The notes below the pieces were generated by a model. It was not told the origin of the DNA and did no database searches. It was given only the letters and a program-made list of their open reading frames with translations. From the NCBI GenBank assembly GCA_025200525.1, contig CM045760.1, positions 45,465,932 to 45,529,931 of the forward strand: a stretch of DNA of 64,000 nucleotides. The letters are read 5' to 3'. The translations under genes were made by a program, and so were the position numbers. The stretch's first letter is position 1, and every line of letters starts with the position of its first letter. The stretch is from Camellia lanceoleosa (Eukaryota > Streptophyta > Magnoliopsida > Ericales > Theaceae). This document shows, piece by piece, positions 33,995-44,776 of this stretch.

Positions 33995-36900
33995 TGTAGA
34001 CGCGCCTCGAGGGCCTTCATGCTACAGTTCGGACTCAAATGTCACGGTTCTTAATCTGATCTCACAATGTGCGATATGAGATTGATAAATCACCAAAGAG
34101 TCCAAATTCGGCAAATCGTTTTGAAAAATTGATTTTTGTAAAGAAGTGCCAAACATGGACTGCTTTGCCAGATACAGAGTCGCCACCTAAATATTTTATT
34201 TTGGGAGAATTTAGGAAACCCTGACTCGTTGCCTAAGGCCACGTGTCCGTCATCACCAAAGTTGCCTCGGCTCGGGAACTTGGGTACAATTAGGGAAGGT
34301 TAGCTATGAGCACCCCCGCTCGCCTAATCAAAGATCGGCCACTACTAAACATGATATCTTGTTTTTGAAAACACATGTGTTCTTATTCCGGTTAATTAGC
34401 TAATCTTACTATGTGATGCGCGCAACAAAACAAGTATAGACTAGATCGCCTAATTTGGAACAAAGCATCGCATATCCGTTTGTTTGGAAAATGATTTGAA
34501 ATTTGCTACTCGTAAGTAGGCTAAAATGCGGATTTCGATGAATTGTTTCAATTCAAGCAATCCAACCTTCACCCACAGGCATTTAGGCAGTTAAACACAT
34601 AAGCAGTTAGCCTCATGGCAAGCATGCTATCATGGCAATCAATGACACACATGCAAGATGCTAAAGCATAACACTTACAGTGTACTCCGAGCCAAAATAG
34701 AAATTAGTTAGTAATCAATGCATGATCCTAGTTCATGTTAAGATGGCTAATGCAACACATACAAAATGCAACTAGAAATAAGCTCGGCTATTCTAAGATG
34801 ACATATGAGATGTGATAATTGATACATGTATTCAACTTGGTATCGAAGTACAATGCGGTTAGTATGATGCGCCGAGCCCGGTGCATGCAAGATAGATGAA
34901 TGTATGCAAACATGCAAAGCATAAGGATGCTAGACAGATGAATGGATGCAAACATGCAAAGCATAAGTATGCTAATTGAAACATGACCTAAAACTGACCA
35001 ACGAAAACAGGTAAGTAAAAGGGAGAAAGAAATGGAGGTTGGAAGACATGTAATCACGCATGCACACTTATTACAAAATTGGCCCTCTCGACGGAGGGTC
35101 CGAATAAATAATACAAACCGACTAATTAACTAACTAACAAGCTAATTAATTATTACATGACCGAATTGAATAACTAGCTACAACTAATTATTACAAAACC
35201 TAATTAATTAACAAATTAACTAATTAACTATAAAATAAACACTTAAAAGGAAGCTGTTCCAGCTCTGTTTGGAGAAGGAGAATATGTATGCTCGCATTTG
35301 ATTCCTTGCCTCGAAACGCCTTCCGGTTGCTCTCTTGAGGCTTTGTCTGCAGGGTGTCCTTGAGAACTTTTTACTGGAACTTACCAAAACACTGTTGGGG
35401 GAGTGCATCAGTGGCCTGTCGGCCATGAGAAGCTACTGCCGACCACCTGCCAGCCAAGAATGGTGTGCTGCCGGCCAATGATGGTGCACTGCCAGCCACT
35501 AATGTGCTGGGACACCAAGCTGCAACAGAGCACAAAATAGAGAAAATGGAGGGTCTCCCAAGGGTATGTATGCACTATGCCACCCCATATCACCTCGAAA
35601 AATCAAGGGAGAGGCATAGTCGGATCCACGACCATCAATCACGCATCTCGATGCATGATGGCCAAAGATCTAACTTGTGCAAATCAATATGAAATGAATG
35701 CACAAATAAACACATAAATACCTAAAACTCTATCATGGATCATCAAGAGTGTCGGCGACCGAAAATTAAGACACGTTTCATCACTTGAAGTATGAAACGC
35801 CCCTCGTTCCTCGTGCTCGGATTAACACTTAATCCAAACAACAATGCAACACAAGCATGGCAAACATGCAATATGGCTTAAGCATGCAAACATGCAATGC
35901 AATAACTCAAGCATGCAAAGTATATGAGCATGATACAATGCAACTGACATGCAATAGGTATACAATCCTAAACATGCAAACATGCATAGCATGCAACAAC
36001 ATGCAAAATGAAGCAAGCATACAACAATATGCAAGACAGGCATGCAACAACATGCAAGGAATGGACTTAAACCGAAATGGATAGCTCTCGAATAGGCCCA
36101 AATCAGTGGCCAAAAGTGTTGAAATGATGGTATAAAAGACATGAAATGGCAAGACAAACATGTATGCCAATTGGCTCAAGGATTAAGGCACAATGATGCA
36201 ACTCTTAAGGACACTTAAAGAGTAACAAGCATGAATATGTGATAGCACCCTAAGCTTTGAAATCTCATGTAAATTGATGTCAAATCAACTCAACAATGCA
36301 AGTACGGCATGTTAGGATGCTCAAAGTTCAAAATAAGTAAAAGGGCTTAAGCCATGGCCATATAAAGCAAGCCTCAAAGGGCCAAGGGGACCTAAAAAAG
36401 TCCCAAGGCAGGTCCAAACAAGACAAAAAACAAGCTTGAAGCTAGCCAACACGAGCTAGAACACAAGGCCAAAAACATGGAGCATGCAAGGCTATAAAAG
36501 AGGCAATGCACTACACCTATTGAAACCAAACATGGCATGACTTAGACAACATAAAACAGAGTTACATCATGGTATAACAACACCAAAAATGCACTGAAAT
36601 GAGGAGCCAAAGGCTTAGGCTTAATGGCATGCACAAAAGTTCATTCTTAAGGCATAAAGAGCCAAACCTCCAAGTCATTAAAAGCATGGCAAATGCAAGT
36701 ATATGGCCACATTTCATGGACTGAAATAACACTTAGAATGATGGCAAAGCATGCAAAGATAACATGTTGGCATGGTAGGGGCCTTAAAACCCAAGACTAG
36801 CCTAAGCATTTACACTATAGCTATACAAGGTGTGAGTGATATGGCCATGGAAGTCCAAAACAGTCCAAGAACAGCCCAAAACAAGGATAAAATCATGCTG

Positions 36901-37919
36901 GAGCACTGCCAAAACATGCTAGGATGATGAGTCAAAACATCATGCACATAAAGCTAGTAAGCAAGATTTGTTCTACAAGTATATGGAGCATGTAAAGGAT
37001 GACCAAACCCACTTTAGACAGAGTCATGACATGGAAAAACATCACCAAAAACATGCTGAAATGGACTCAACATAAGTTAGAATGACATGTCAAAGCATGA
37101 AGCATGTGAAGCTAGTTTAAGGGATTTACACTACAAGTGTAAGATGCATGCATGGAGTGACAAAACCAACCCAAAATAGATCTAAGACATAGTAAAACAT
37201 CACCAAAAACCTACTGAAATGGAGCCAACACATGCAGGAAAAACATGCTACTTTGTAAGGCTATGAATGGGATTACACTACACATACAAGATGCATGTAA
37301 AATATGATCAAACCAGCCATGGACAGGCTTAATGCAGGTCCTAAAAGTCACAAAAAAATGGTCTGAACCAAGCCTCAAAAATACATAGAGGCAAGCTCCT
37401 TTGGAAGGCCAAAAATGCAAGTAAACAAAAACACAAAGAGAGGGAGGCCACCCCCTCTGATTTGAGGCCTCAAAGCCTTATGTCTACCACTGAAAATCCA
37501 CTAGATTTCAGTGGTTAAAAGGCCAAACCAAGGCTAGCTCAGAGGCCTTAAGGCATGGCTCAAAACAAGGCTTAAACAAAGCCAACAAGAGGGTTGAAGA
37601 CTTTTAACAGCAAAAAGACCTTAAACAACTATCAAAAGCACTTAAAAACAAGACTTTTTTAGTTGAAAACAAGGCCTAAATCAATATGCAATGATGGCCA
37701 AAATGAGGTACAAGAAAGTGCTAAAAAGGGGAAGAAGCTTACCCTTGAAGACCAACTTCGAGATCAGCAACCTCAGGGGGTAAAAACTCACTTTCAGACC
37801 TCAAGTAACCTTCCCAAGAACCTCAGCCCAATGGTGGTGGTGTATCTTTATGTGTTGTAGTGTAAAAGTGCAAGGAAAATGGACTTCAAGGCACAAATAT
37901 ACAACAAAATATAGAGAGA

Positions 37920-37953
<34 letters not shown>

Positions 37954-38424
37954 TTTCTTCTCTAAAAAGCTGAACCTCTTCTAAGGGGAGAGAGCCTCTC
38001 CTTATATAGAAGGAGAGCAATGCAAAGCTTCTTCAAGAAGCTTTGCAAGAGTTTCATCCCTCCATACACGTGTATGGAGGGCAGATAACAGGATTCCAGC
38101 TCGCTCAAAATATCTGGAGTAAAACCAGCTGAGACAGGGAGGTGCCGGCCATCAGTGATGGCTGGTAGTGGCTCACTGATGGCCGGCAAGCTTCTTCAGT
38201 GGCCGGCAGTGCCATACCATGGCCGGCAGTGCACCAGGAGAAAGGTGCAGAAAGGACCAAGTCAAGGTCCAAAAAAAGGGCAAAAAGGATACAGGGTCTA
38301 AAAAGCTCGAATCTGTGACGTTCCGCCGCGAAAGTCGAATGCCCGACGAGCAATCGAACTCGTGTTCCGATGTACCTACAAGCACAACCGAGTCTCGAGG
38401 ACGGTCAAAAATGAGGTGTCTACA
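33995..38424 (-). repeat. 5' LTR of the Tat element (4430 bp)
   Basis: It runs from TGTAGACGCGCC to GGTGTCTACA, the partner of 12847-17252. Differences by eye are mostly C/T and G/A. On the minus strand the order is U3 with GGCCGG array (about 38143-38222), TATA (38002-38008), a (CT)n tract (the GA repeat at about 37914-37953 on the plus strand), then about 3.9 kb of presumed R-U5 including the CATGCA-dense block and a second GGCCGG block (about 35408-35490). Confidence 0.92.
38002..38008 (-). promoter_or_regulatory. TATA box of the 5' LTR (element promoter)
   Basis: TATATAA on the minus strand lies about 420 bp from the LTR 5' edge, with the CT microsatellite about 50-90 bp downstream. This is the likely promoter for the element's genomic RNA, with about 3.9 kb of LTR transcribed after it. 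Confidence 0.55.
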
Positions 38425-38429
38425 GCTGG

Positions 38430-39027
38430 TTACCAGAAAGAACCGAAGACCCATGTCCACTCGAAAAGGGCCGGCCCATGGGCCAAATCCAAACACAAAC
38501 AAATTTGCTGAATTGGACTCCAACATTCCTATGGAAAAAGGGACTATTACTGAGGCTACGACTAACCTTTTGGGCCAGTTATCTGGAGCTTCTACTTCTT
38601 TATTCCCAACTGGGCGTGAGTCATCCCTAGTAATCAATAAGCCCATTAAGACTAACACTAAGAGCCCAAGTCACAGTGGTGGCCCAATTGCTTCCCAAGA
38701 AAATCCATCTGTCCATACAAGTTCAACCACAAATGGACTTCATACTCTAAGCTCTGATGTCAGAACTATCAATGACAACTTATATCTGCAATCCCCTCCT
38801 CCCTTGAATCCTACTCAACCTAGGCCCCTAGAAGCCCTCAGTAAATCTCCAGAAATCCCAATAGAAGAGCTATGTGAGGACCAGATTCATCCATCACCTT
38901 CAAACCTCCTAACTTCTACCCAATCTTCATTTCTTAGAACTGAAAAAGCTAAAGTAAGAAAACCTCCCGACCTAACTTCCAAACATGGTAGAATAAGCAA
39001 TACCCCTCCCTCCCGTACCAGTTCATA
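38430..39027 (+). pseudogene. LINE ORF1, 3' portion
   Basis: Coding resumes after the Tat insertion and the second GCTGG. It continues GPWMLV into TRKNRRPMSTRKGPAHG, a basic, Pro/Ser/Thr-rich C-terminal tail typical of plant L1 ORF1, and ends at TAA near 39027. The weakly coding 39028-39259 may be its last part or the ORF1-ORF2 spacer. Confidence 0.7.
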
Positions 39028-39259
39028 AGATGAAGGGGCATACGATGAGACTATTATTGGATCAATGGATAGAAACCATTCACCGCATCGACACAATCTG
39101 GTGGATAGAGCAACTAAGACTGAGAATTGAACCAGGTTGGAGCACTATACTAGGCCCTCCAATACACTCAATTTAGATGGCATCCCTGCATCAATTGATC
39201 AGGATAATCGGAGGATACGTAGCATCTTGACTAGGTTAGATACTGATCCCCTCCTCCCC

Positions 39260-42200
39260 ATGCCATCTATGGACTCTCTAAAAATCTTGATTTGGAACTG
39301 CCGATGGGCAGGTAATAATACCTTTAAAAGGCACATACGAGACCTTTTCTGTATGCACAACCCTGGAATACTCATTTCATGGAAACTAAAGTCACCTACA
39401 GTTTAATGGGGAATTTTTTCAACAACCTGGGTTTCACAGCGTCTACTATTGTCGATCCAATTGGTAGAGCTAGAGGCATATGGGTCATCTGAGATTCTAC
39501 TCAGGTCACTGTTCGAACATCTGCAGCCTTCAATCAATACATTTAGGCCACAGTGCACAAAGAGGACTACGAGGAATGGGTCTTGAATGTGGTTTATGCC
39601 AGCCCGAATCCCACAGTTAGGGATTCATTGTGGGAGGACCTTGAAGATACAACAGCAAATATGAACAAAGCTTGGCTTGTCATGGGTGATTTCAATGATT
39701 ATGCAAATCTCAGTGAAATGAGAAGCTTCTCACCTTCTCTAAACCTAACCAGGACTCAAAGGTTTACTGAAAGGGTCAACAACTGCAACCTCCTTGATCT
39801 AGGGAGTGTTGGCCCTCGCTTTACCTGGACTAACAATAGACAAGGCATGGCCAGCACTATGGAACGTTTGGACCGAGCCATGAGTAATGAACAATTGAGA
39901 GCCTTATTCCCTGAAAGTACTGTGCGGACTCTGCCAAGAACCTATTCAGACCATTCTCCATTAGTGGTCTACACTCAAGGTATGCACCCCTCCAATCCTC
40001 AAAATAGACCGTTTGGATTTGAAGCTGCTTGGCTTTGTCATCCCAATTTCATTGTTGTTGTTCAAAAATCTTGGCTTAACATGGATTTTAACTTGATTGA
40101 AGCCATCAATAATTTCACTCATTATGTTAAAATCTGGAACAATGAGGTTTTTGGAAATATTTTTAAAAGAAAGAAAAGTCTTTTAGCCCGCATTGAGGGC
40201 ATTCAAAAATCCCAAAACAACCATTTTTCTCATAATCTTCAGATTCTTGAAAATGACCTTATTAAGCAATTTAATAAGACCTTGTTCCAGGAAGAACTTT
40301 TGTGGTATCAAAAATCCCGTACTAAATGGCTTACTATGGGGGATAGCAATACCAGATTTTTTCATATCTCTACCCTTAATAAAAGAAGAAAGCTTGAGGT
40401 TCAGGTTCTAAAAGATGATAATGGTAATTGGATCTCCAATTGTAATGACCTCAAAGCTCATATTCTTGACCATTTTACCATGCTCTTTCAGTATGAGGAT
40501 ACTCAACTCTTACCCAATTGGGTTAACATTGCCAGAACTGGTTTCACTAGAGAAGACAATGACAGTCTCCAAATCCCAGTGAGTAATATTGAAATTCGGA
40601 AAGCCATTAGGAGCATTAAAGCCTTTAAAGCCCCTAGCAAAGATGGCCTCCAAGCGATTTTTTTCCATAATCAGTGGTCCACTATTGGCCCTTCTGTCTG
40701 TAATTTTATTAAAGAATGCTTCCAACAACATTCTGTCCCTCTGAGATTAATGAAACCCTGATTGTCCTCATCCCTAAGCTTCAAAACCCTAAGTCTTTGA
40801 AACAATTTAGACCCATAAGTCTTTGTAATGTCACTTACCAAACCATTACTAAAATTATAGTCAAAAGACTTTGGCCCTTTCTTTCTGACCTCATTAGCCC
40901 CAACCAAAGTAGCTTTATCCCTGGTCGAACTACCACAAATAACATCATCATCACTCAAGAGATCTTGCACACACTTAGAGGTAAAAAAGGTAAGGTTGGA
41001 GGCATGGTTCTTAAAATCGATCTTAAGAAGGCCTATGACCGCTTATCTTGGGATTTTATCCTCCATTCCCTTAAAGAGCTTAATCTCAACCCTGATTGGA
41101 TCACTCTTATTATGAATTGTGTGTCTAATGTCAATTCTGCTATTATTTGGAATGGTGAGACTCTCCCTAACATAACTATCGGTAAAGGTCTCTGTCAAGG
41201 TGATCCTCTATCCCCTTATTTGTTTGTTCTTTGCATGGAAAACCTCTCTAATATGATCAGATCTAAGTCTGATAATGGAGAATGGAAGGGTCTTAAGGCT
41301 TCTAAGGATACCCCTCCCATTTCCCATTTGTTTTTTGCTGATGATCTTATTCTATTTGCTAGAGCTACTAGAAGAAACTGTGCCTGCATTATGGATGTGT
41401 TATCTGAATTTTGTGAAATGTCTGGGCAAAAAATTAATTTACAAAAATCTAAAATGTTCATTTCCTCTAATGTCCCTAGAAGAGAAGCTCTTTCCTTAAG
41501 TTACAATTGTGGAATTTCTCTCACTGACAATTTGGGTTGATACTTGGGCACCTCTATTCTCCATAATAAAGTTTCTAAAAACCAGTTTCAAGATATCCTT
41601 GACAAAATGGCTCAAAGACTTTCTGAATGGAAAGCCAAAAATCTTTCTCTTGCTGGTAGAACAACCCTGATTAAGGCGGTCACTTTGGCTATGCCTAATC
41701 ACCTTATGCAAACTATGGAACTCCCTCGTCACACCTGTGACCAAATTGAGAAACTTAACAGAAACTTTCTTTGGGGCAGCACTGACACTCGCAAGAGAGT
41801 TCACCTTGTTAATTGGCAACAAGTGTGCAAAAGCAAGAAGCATGAAGGCTTAGGAATCAGGAACATTAGAGCTCAGAATTCTGCTCTTATTGCTGAGTTA
41901 GGGTGGAAACTTGCTACTAACTCTGAAGAGCTTTGATGTACCATTCTCAAAACCAAATATCTTAAACACCATTATCTGTCTACTTGGTCCAGTGCTAGGA
42001 AAACTTCCCACATCTGGCGCAGTATTGTAAAAAATAGAATTGTTTTGGAAAAGAACATTAAATGGAATGTTGGAACAGGGGAGCAGATTTCTCTATGGAC
42101 AGATTGGTGGTGTGGAGACCAACCCCTGAGCCTAACAAACTAGGGACTACATATTGAAGCAGTTACCAAAGTTAGCTCCATTATTGATAAAGAGGGCAAT

Positions 42201-43366
42201 TGGGACTTAACCTCTATCCAGCACCTCATATCCCCTCAAAAAGGAGAAGTCATCCTAAGAATACATAGGCCCAAGTATGTTACTTATAATGACACACCCT
42301 ATTGGAGGGGCTCCTCCAGTGGCAATTATTCCACAGCAGCAGCCTGCCAAGCTCTAGCCAACTCTGAATCTGATGGAGCCAACTGGTTTGGGATATGGAA
42401 AATTCAGGCACCTCATAAGCTTAGACATTTCCTTTGGCTTGTCATGCATGAAAGACTATTCACTAATCATATGAGGTTAATTAGACATCTCTCTAAATCA
42501 GATACCTGCCCCAGATGTCACTCCACTAGAGAAGATATGCTTCACCTTCTCATCAACTGCCCCAAAGCTAAGGTTTTATGGGTGAACCTGAGGAACCTTC
42601 CCTGGTGGCAACAAAGCCAACATACTACTCTACAAGACTAGACCAGGATTAATATCAAAAGCAAGGACCACATTCATGATATCCAATGGCCAACAGTCTT
42701 TCTAATAACCTTATGGACCATATAGAAAGAGAGAAATAAAGAAGTGTTTGAGAACATTACTCAACCTCCTCACACCAGTGTGAACTTTATTCTAAATAAG
42801 GCTTTGGAAACTCAGGCAGCTTTCCAGATCTCCCTTCACCCTAACTTTAAGGAACCTTCACTAATGTCATGGTCTTGTCCTCTTGCAGGTAAGCTCAAGA
42901 TGAATACTAATGGATGCTCTAAGGGAGATCCTGGACAATCAGGTTATGGAGGACTGCTCCAAGATGAAGTTGGTACTTGGATCTGGGGATTTTATGGCTA
43001 CTTAGGTAATTGTTCCAGCTTGGAAGCTGAGTTATGGGCATTTACCGAGATCTAACCATCATCCTACAAAAGGGCTTGGCAAACATCCAAATTGAAACAG
43101 ATTCTCAGTTGGCCATGGAACTTATCAAAGGTGGAGCTAGAGAAAACTCTCCCTATAGGGCTCTCATTGAAGATGCTAACTTTCTTCTTAGAAGATGCCA
43201 ATGTACTATTGAAACAATTCCCAGGCAAGCGAACCAATGTGCAGATGGTTTGGCTAACCTAGGAATATATCAACAAGAGCACCTTATCTTGAAAGAAGAT
43301 CCTCCTGTATCCATCCTCTCTTTGTTAACTGCTGACTTGCTTCATGTTGGCTCTAGAAGGGATTAA
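39260..43366 (+). pseudogene. LINE ORF2: APE endonuclease, reverse transcriptase, RNase H
   Basis: ORF2 nicks target DNA and reverse-transcribes the LINE RNA there. The likely start, MPSMDSLKILIWNCR, is at 39260. The endonuclease has WNCR (N), METK in a shifted frame, GDFND and SDHSPL. RT has IPGRTT, LKIDLKKAYDRL, LCQGDPLSPYLFVL and catalytic FADD (about 41335). Then come a zf-RVT region (APHKLRHFLWLVMHER, CPRCHS) and a C-terminal RNase H (LKMNTNGCSKGDPG; the usual TDG Asp is Asn). Breaks are frameshifts near 39375, 40740 and 43050, and stops at 39490, 39545, 41538, 41934, 42141, 42639 and 42723, several explained by TGG-to-TAG/TGA changes. The stop is TAA 43364-43366. Confidence 0.88.
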
Positions 43367-43432
43367 GTTTCCCTAGGCCTTTTTGTTATTTTGTGTTGTT
43401 TGTTTAAACTCTTCACTTGGATTTAAAAAAAA
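43367..43432 (+). other. LINE 3' UTR and A tail
   Basis: Only about 65 bp follow the ORF2 stop, ending TTTAAAAAAAAG, directly before the GATTATTAGA duplication. A short tail and short 3' UTR are normal for plant L1 elements. Confidence 0.65.
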
Positions 43433-43442
43433 GATTATTAGA

Positions 43443-43662
43443 TGTTTGACTCCTACTTGCCTCAAGCAATTACCAATTGCTTTCTTTATTACATCACACC
43501 AAGCCAAATTTATTCCTCTTCAGTGGTGTTACTTTTTTATGTAACTAGTTTTGATTTTTTTTTTTTTTTTAATTATTGATGAATGGTTGTTGTACATTAA
43601 CCCGAAATCCAAAGTAACACAATGAGTCCCATTTTTTGGAGAGACTTTTGAATTTAACTTAG
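43443..43662. other. Non-coding spacer
   Basis: It contains a T-run near 43554 and no gene. It lies between the LINE and a MITE. Confidence 0.4.
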
Positions 43663-44174
43663 GCTCTGTTTGTTTTGACATGAAATATTTTATTCATTTT
43701 TTAATGTTTGATTGAACAAAAAGTAAGTAAAATATTTTTTAAAGAAAATATTTTTACATCACTTTCTTAAAAATGACTTACCTTTAAAAATTTCATAAGT
43801 CAATTTTTATAAAGTTGACTCTCACTTATTACCTTTTCAATACATATTTTGGGAAGTGGCCTTTTTTTTAGCTTATTGGCTTATTAAGAAAAAACATATA
43901 AAAAAATAAAGAGGTGATATGACCTAAATAAATCAATAAGGTGTATTTTTCTATCTTCCTAAAAGAGGCCTTAGTCTATTCAAATAAATATCTTATCTTA
44001 CTAAAATATCATAATATATTGAATCAAAATTTCTCTTTTAAGTAATAAAATATTTTTGTTTCAAGTGTCAACTAAACGCTGAAAAACAAAAACAAAAATA
44101 TTTTTTCTGTGTTGAATCAATTTATAAGAAGAATATTTTTTTTATGAAATATCTTACGTCAAAACAAACAGAAC
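43663..44174. mobile_element. MITE with terminal inverted repeats
   Basis: The ends GCTCTGTTTGTTTTGAC and (inverted) GTTCTGTTTGTTTTGAC match at 16 of 17 bases. TTA flanks the element at both ends if the boundary is placed one base outward, which would suit a PIF/Harbinger Tourist type. There is no coding capacity. Confidence 0.6.
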
Positions 44175-44611
44175 TTTACAAAATTCAAAAAAGTGAAACA
44201 ACCAAACAATGATATCTTTCTCAAAAACAACTTTCAAAACAAAATTCTCAAAATTAACTCAAAAAATCCATTGCTAGCAAAACCCAAAACCCAAGTAAAT
44301 AAAAAACATCCATGATCACATTCTCACGAATTAATAAATCAAACTAGTTTGTAACTTGTTTACAACAAACTCTTGAGCACAATTACATTATCTTTAAGAG
44401 TTTTGTAAAATAATTAAATCAAACTATGTAATTTGTTTAAAATAATCATCTAATTAAACTCTAAACCCTTAGTATATGAAATACATTCTTGCATAATTTT
44501 ACTATGTGCAAGTGAATTTCATTCTCCCAAATTTTCACCCTTTCTTCGTACCTACTGCTGGCCAACCCATGTAAATAAAAAAAACATCTATGATCAAATT
44601 TCACTATTTTG
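44175..44611. other. 3' flank of CCD7
   Basis: The CCD7 3' UTR should lie here on the minus strand. It is AT-rich with no frame. Confidence 0.4.
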
Positions 44612-44776
44612 CTAATTATGAAATACAGAGGTAGAAGAAGGGGCCCAAAAGCCATGAAAACCAAGTGGGAAATTCAAAGATCTGGGAACTTCAAGTCTTG
44701 CAACTAGTGCACCAGTTTCCCCAATCTTCTTGGAACTCAAAACAACAAGGTAGCATCTTTGTGTTGAAACTGCATA
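44612..44776 (-). CDS. CCD7: CCD7 exon 7 (last)
   Basis: Residues 576-629 and TAG at 44612-44614. It reads YAVSTQRCYLVVLSSKKIG, then NFPLGFHGFWAP, matching the family C-terminus and supplying iron ligand His616. The acceptor is TTTTGCAG. It is separated from exon 6 by 2.2 kb because a hAT element and a MITE lie in intron 6, so it is easily missed. Confidence 0.94.
   Translation of the reverse strand, partial: YAVSTQRCYLVVLSSKKIGETGALVARLEVPRSLNFPLGFHGFWAPSSTSVFHN

Larger units (their letters stand above)
12847..38424 (-). mobile_element. Tat-lineage Ty3/gypsy retrotransposon, 25.6 kb, with antisense genes
   Basis: A complete but decayed element runs on the minus strand. The order is 5' LTR (33995-38424), primer-binding site (33971-33989), gag, protease, reverse transcriptase, RNase H, second RNase H, integrase (to 25428), a 3' region, and 3' LTR (12847-17252). 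The 5-bp duplication GCTGG (12842-12846 and 38425-38429) marks insertion into LINE ORF1. The extra RNase H between RNase H and integrase is the hallmark of the Tat lineage (Ogre/Retand relatives). The 3' region carries a minisatellite and two antisense, intron-containing genes. No extra ORF upstream of gag, as in canonical Ogre, is visible. Over the first 170 bp the LTRs differ at about 8 sites, mostly transitions. Confidence 0.93.
11705..43432 (+). mobile_element. Plant L1-type LINE, split by the Tat element
   Basis: A 10-bp direct repeat, GATTATTAGA, flanks the element (11695-11704 and 43433-43442). The right copy follows a short A tract after TTTAAAAAAAAG. Removing the Tat insertion (12847-38424) and one copy of its 5-bp duplication leaves about 6.1 kb, the usual size of a full-length plant L1. 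The order is ORF1 (DUF4283-like plus zinc knuckle), then ORF2 (APE endonuclease, reverse transcriptase, zf-RVT, RNase H). Both ORFs carry stops and frameshifts, so this copy is inactive. The 5' untranslated part is only about 26 bp, so slight 5' truncation is possible. Confidence 0.88.

Noticed and set aside
38219..38425. Reading the frame at 38219 as the start of a gene
   Set aside because: Its first 69 codons are LTR sequence; real LINE ORF1 coding begins only after the insertion site at 38430.
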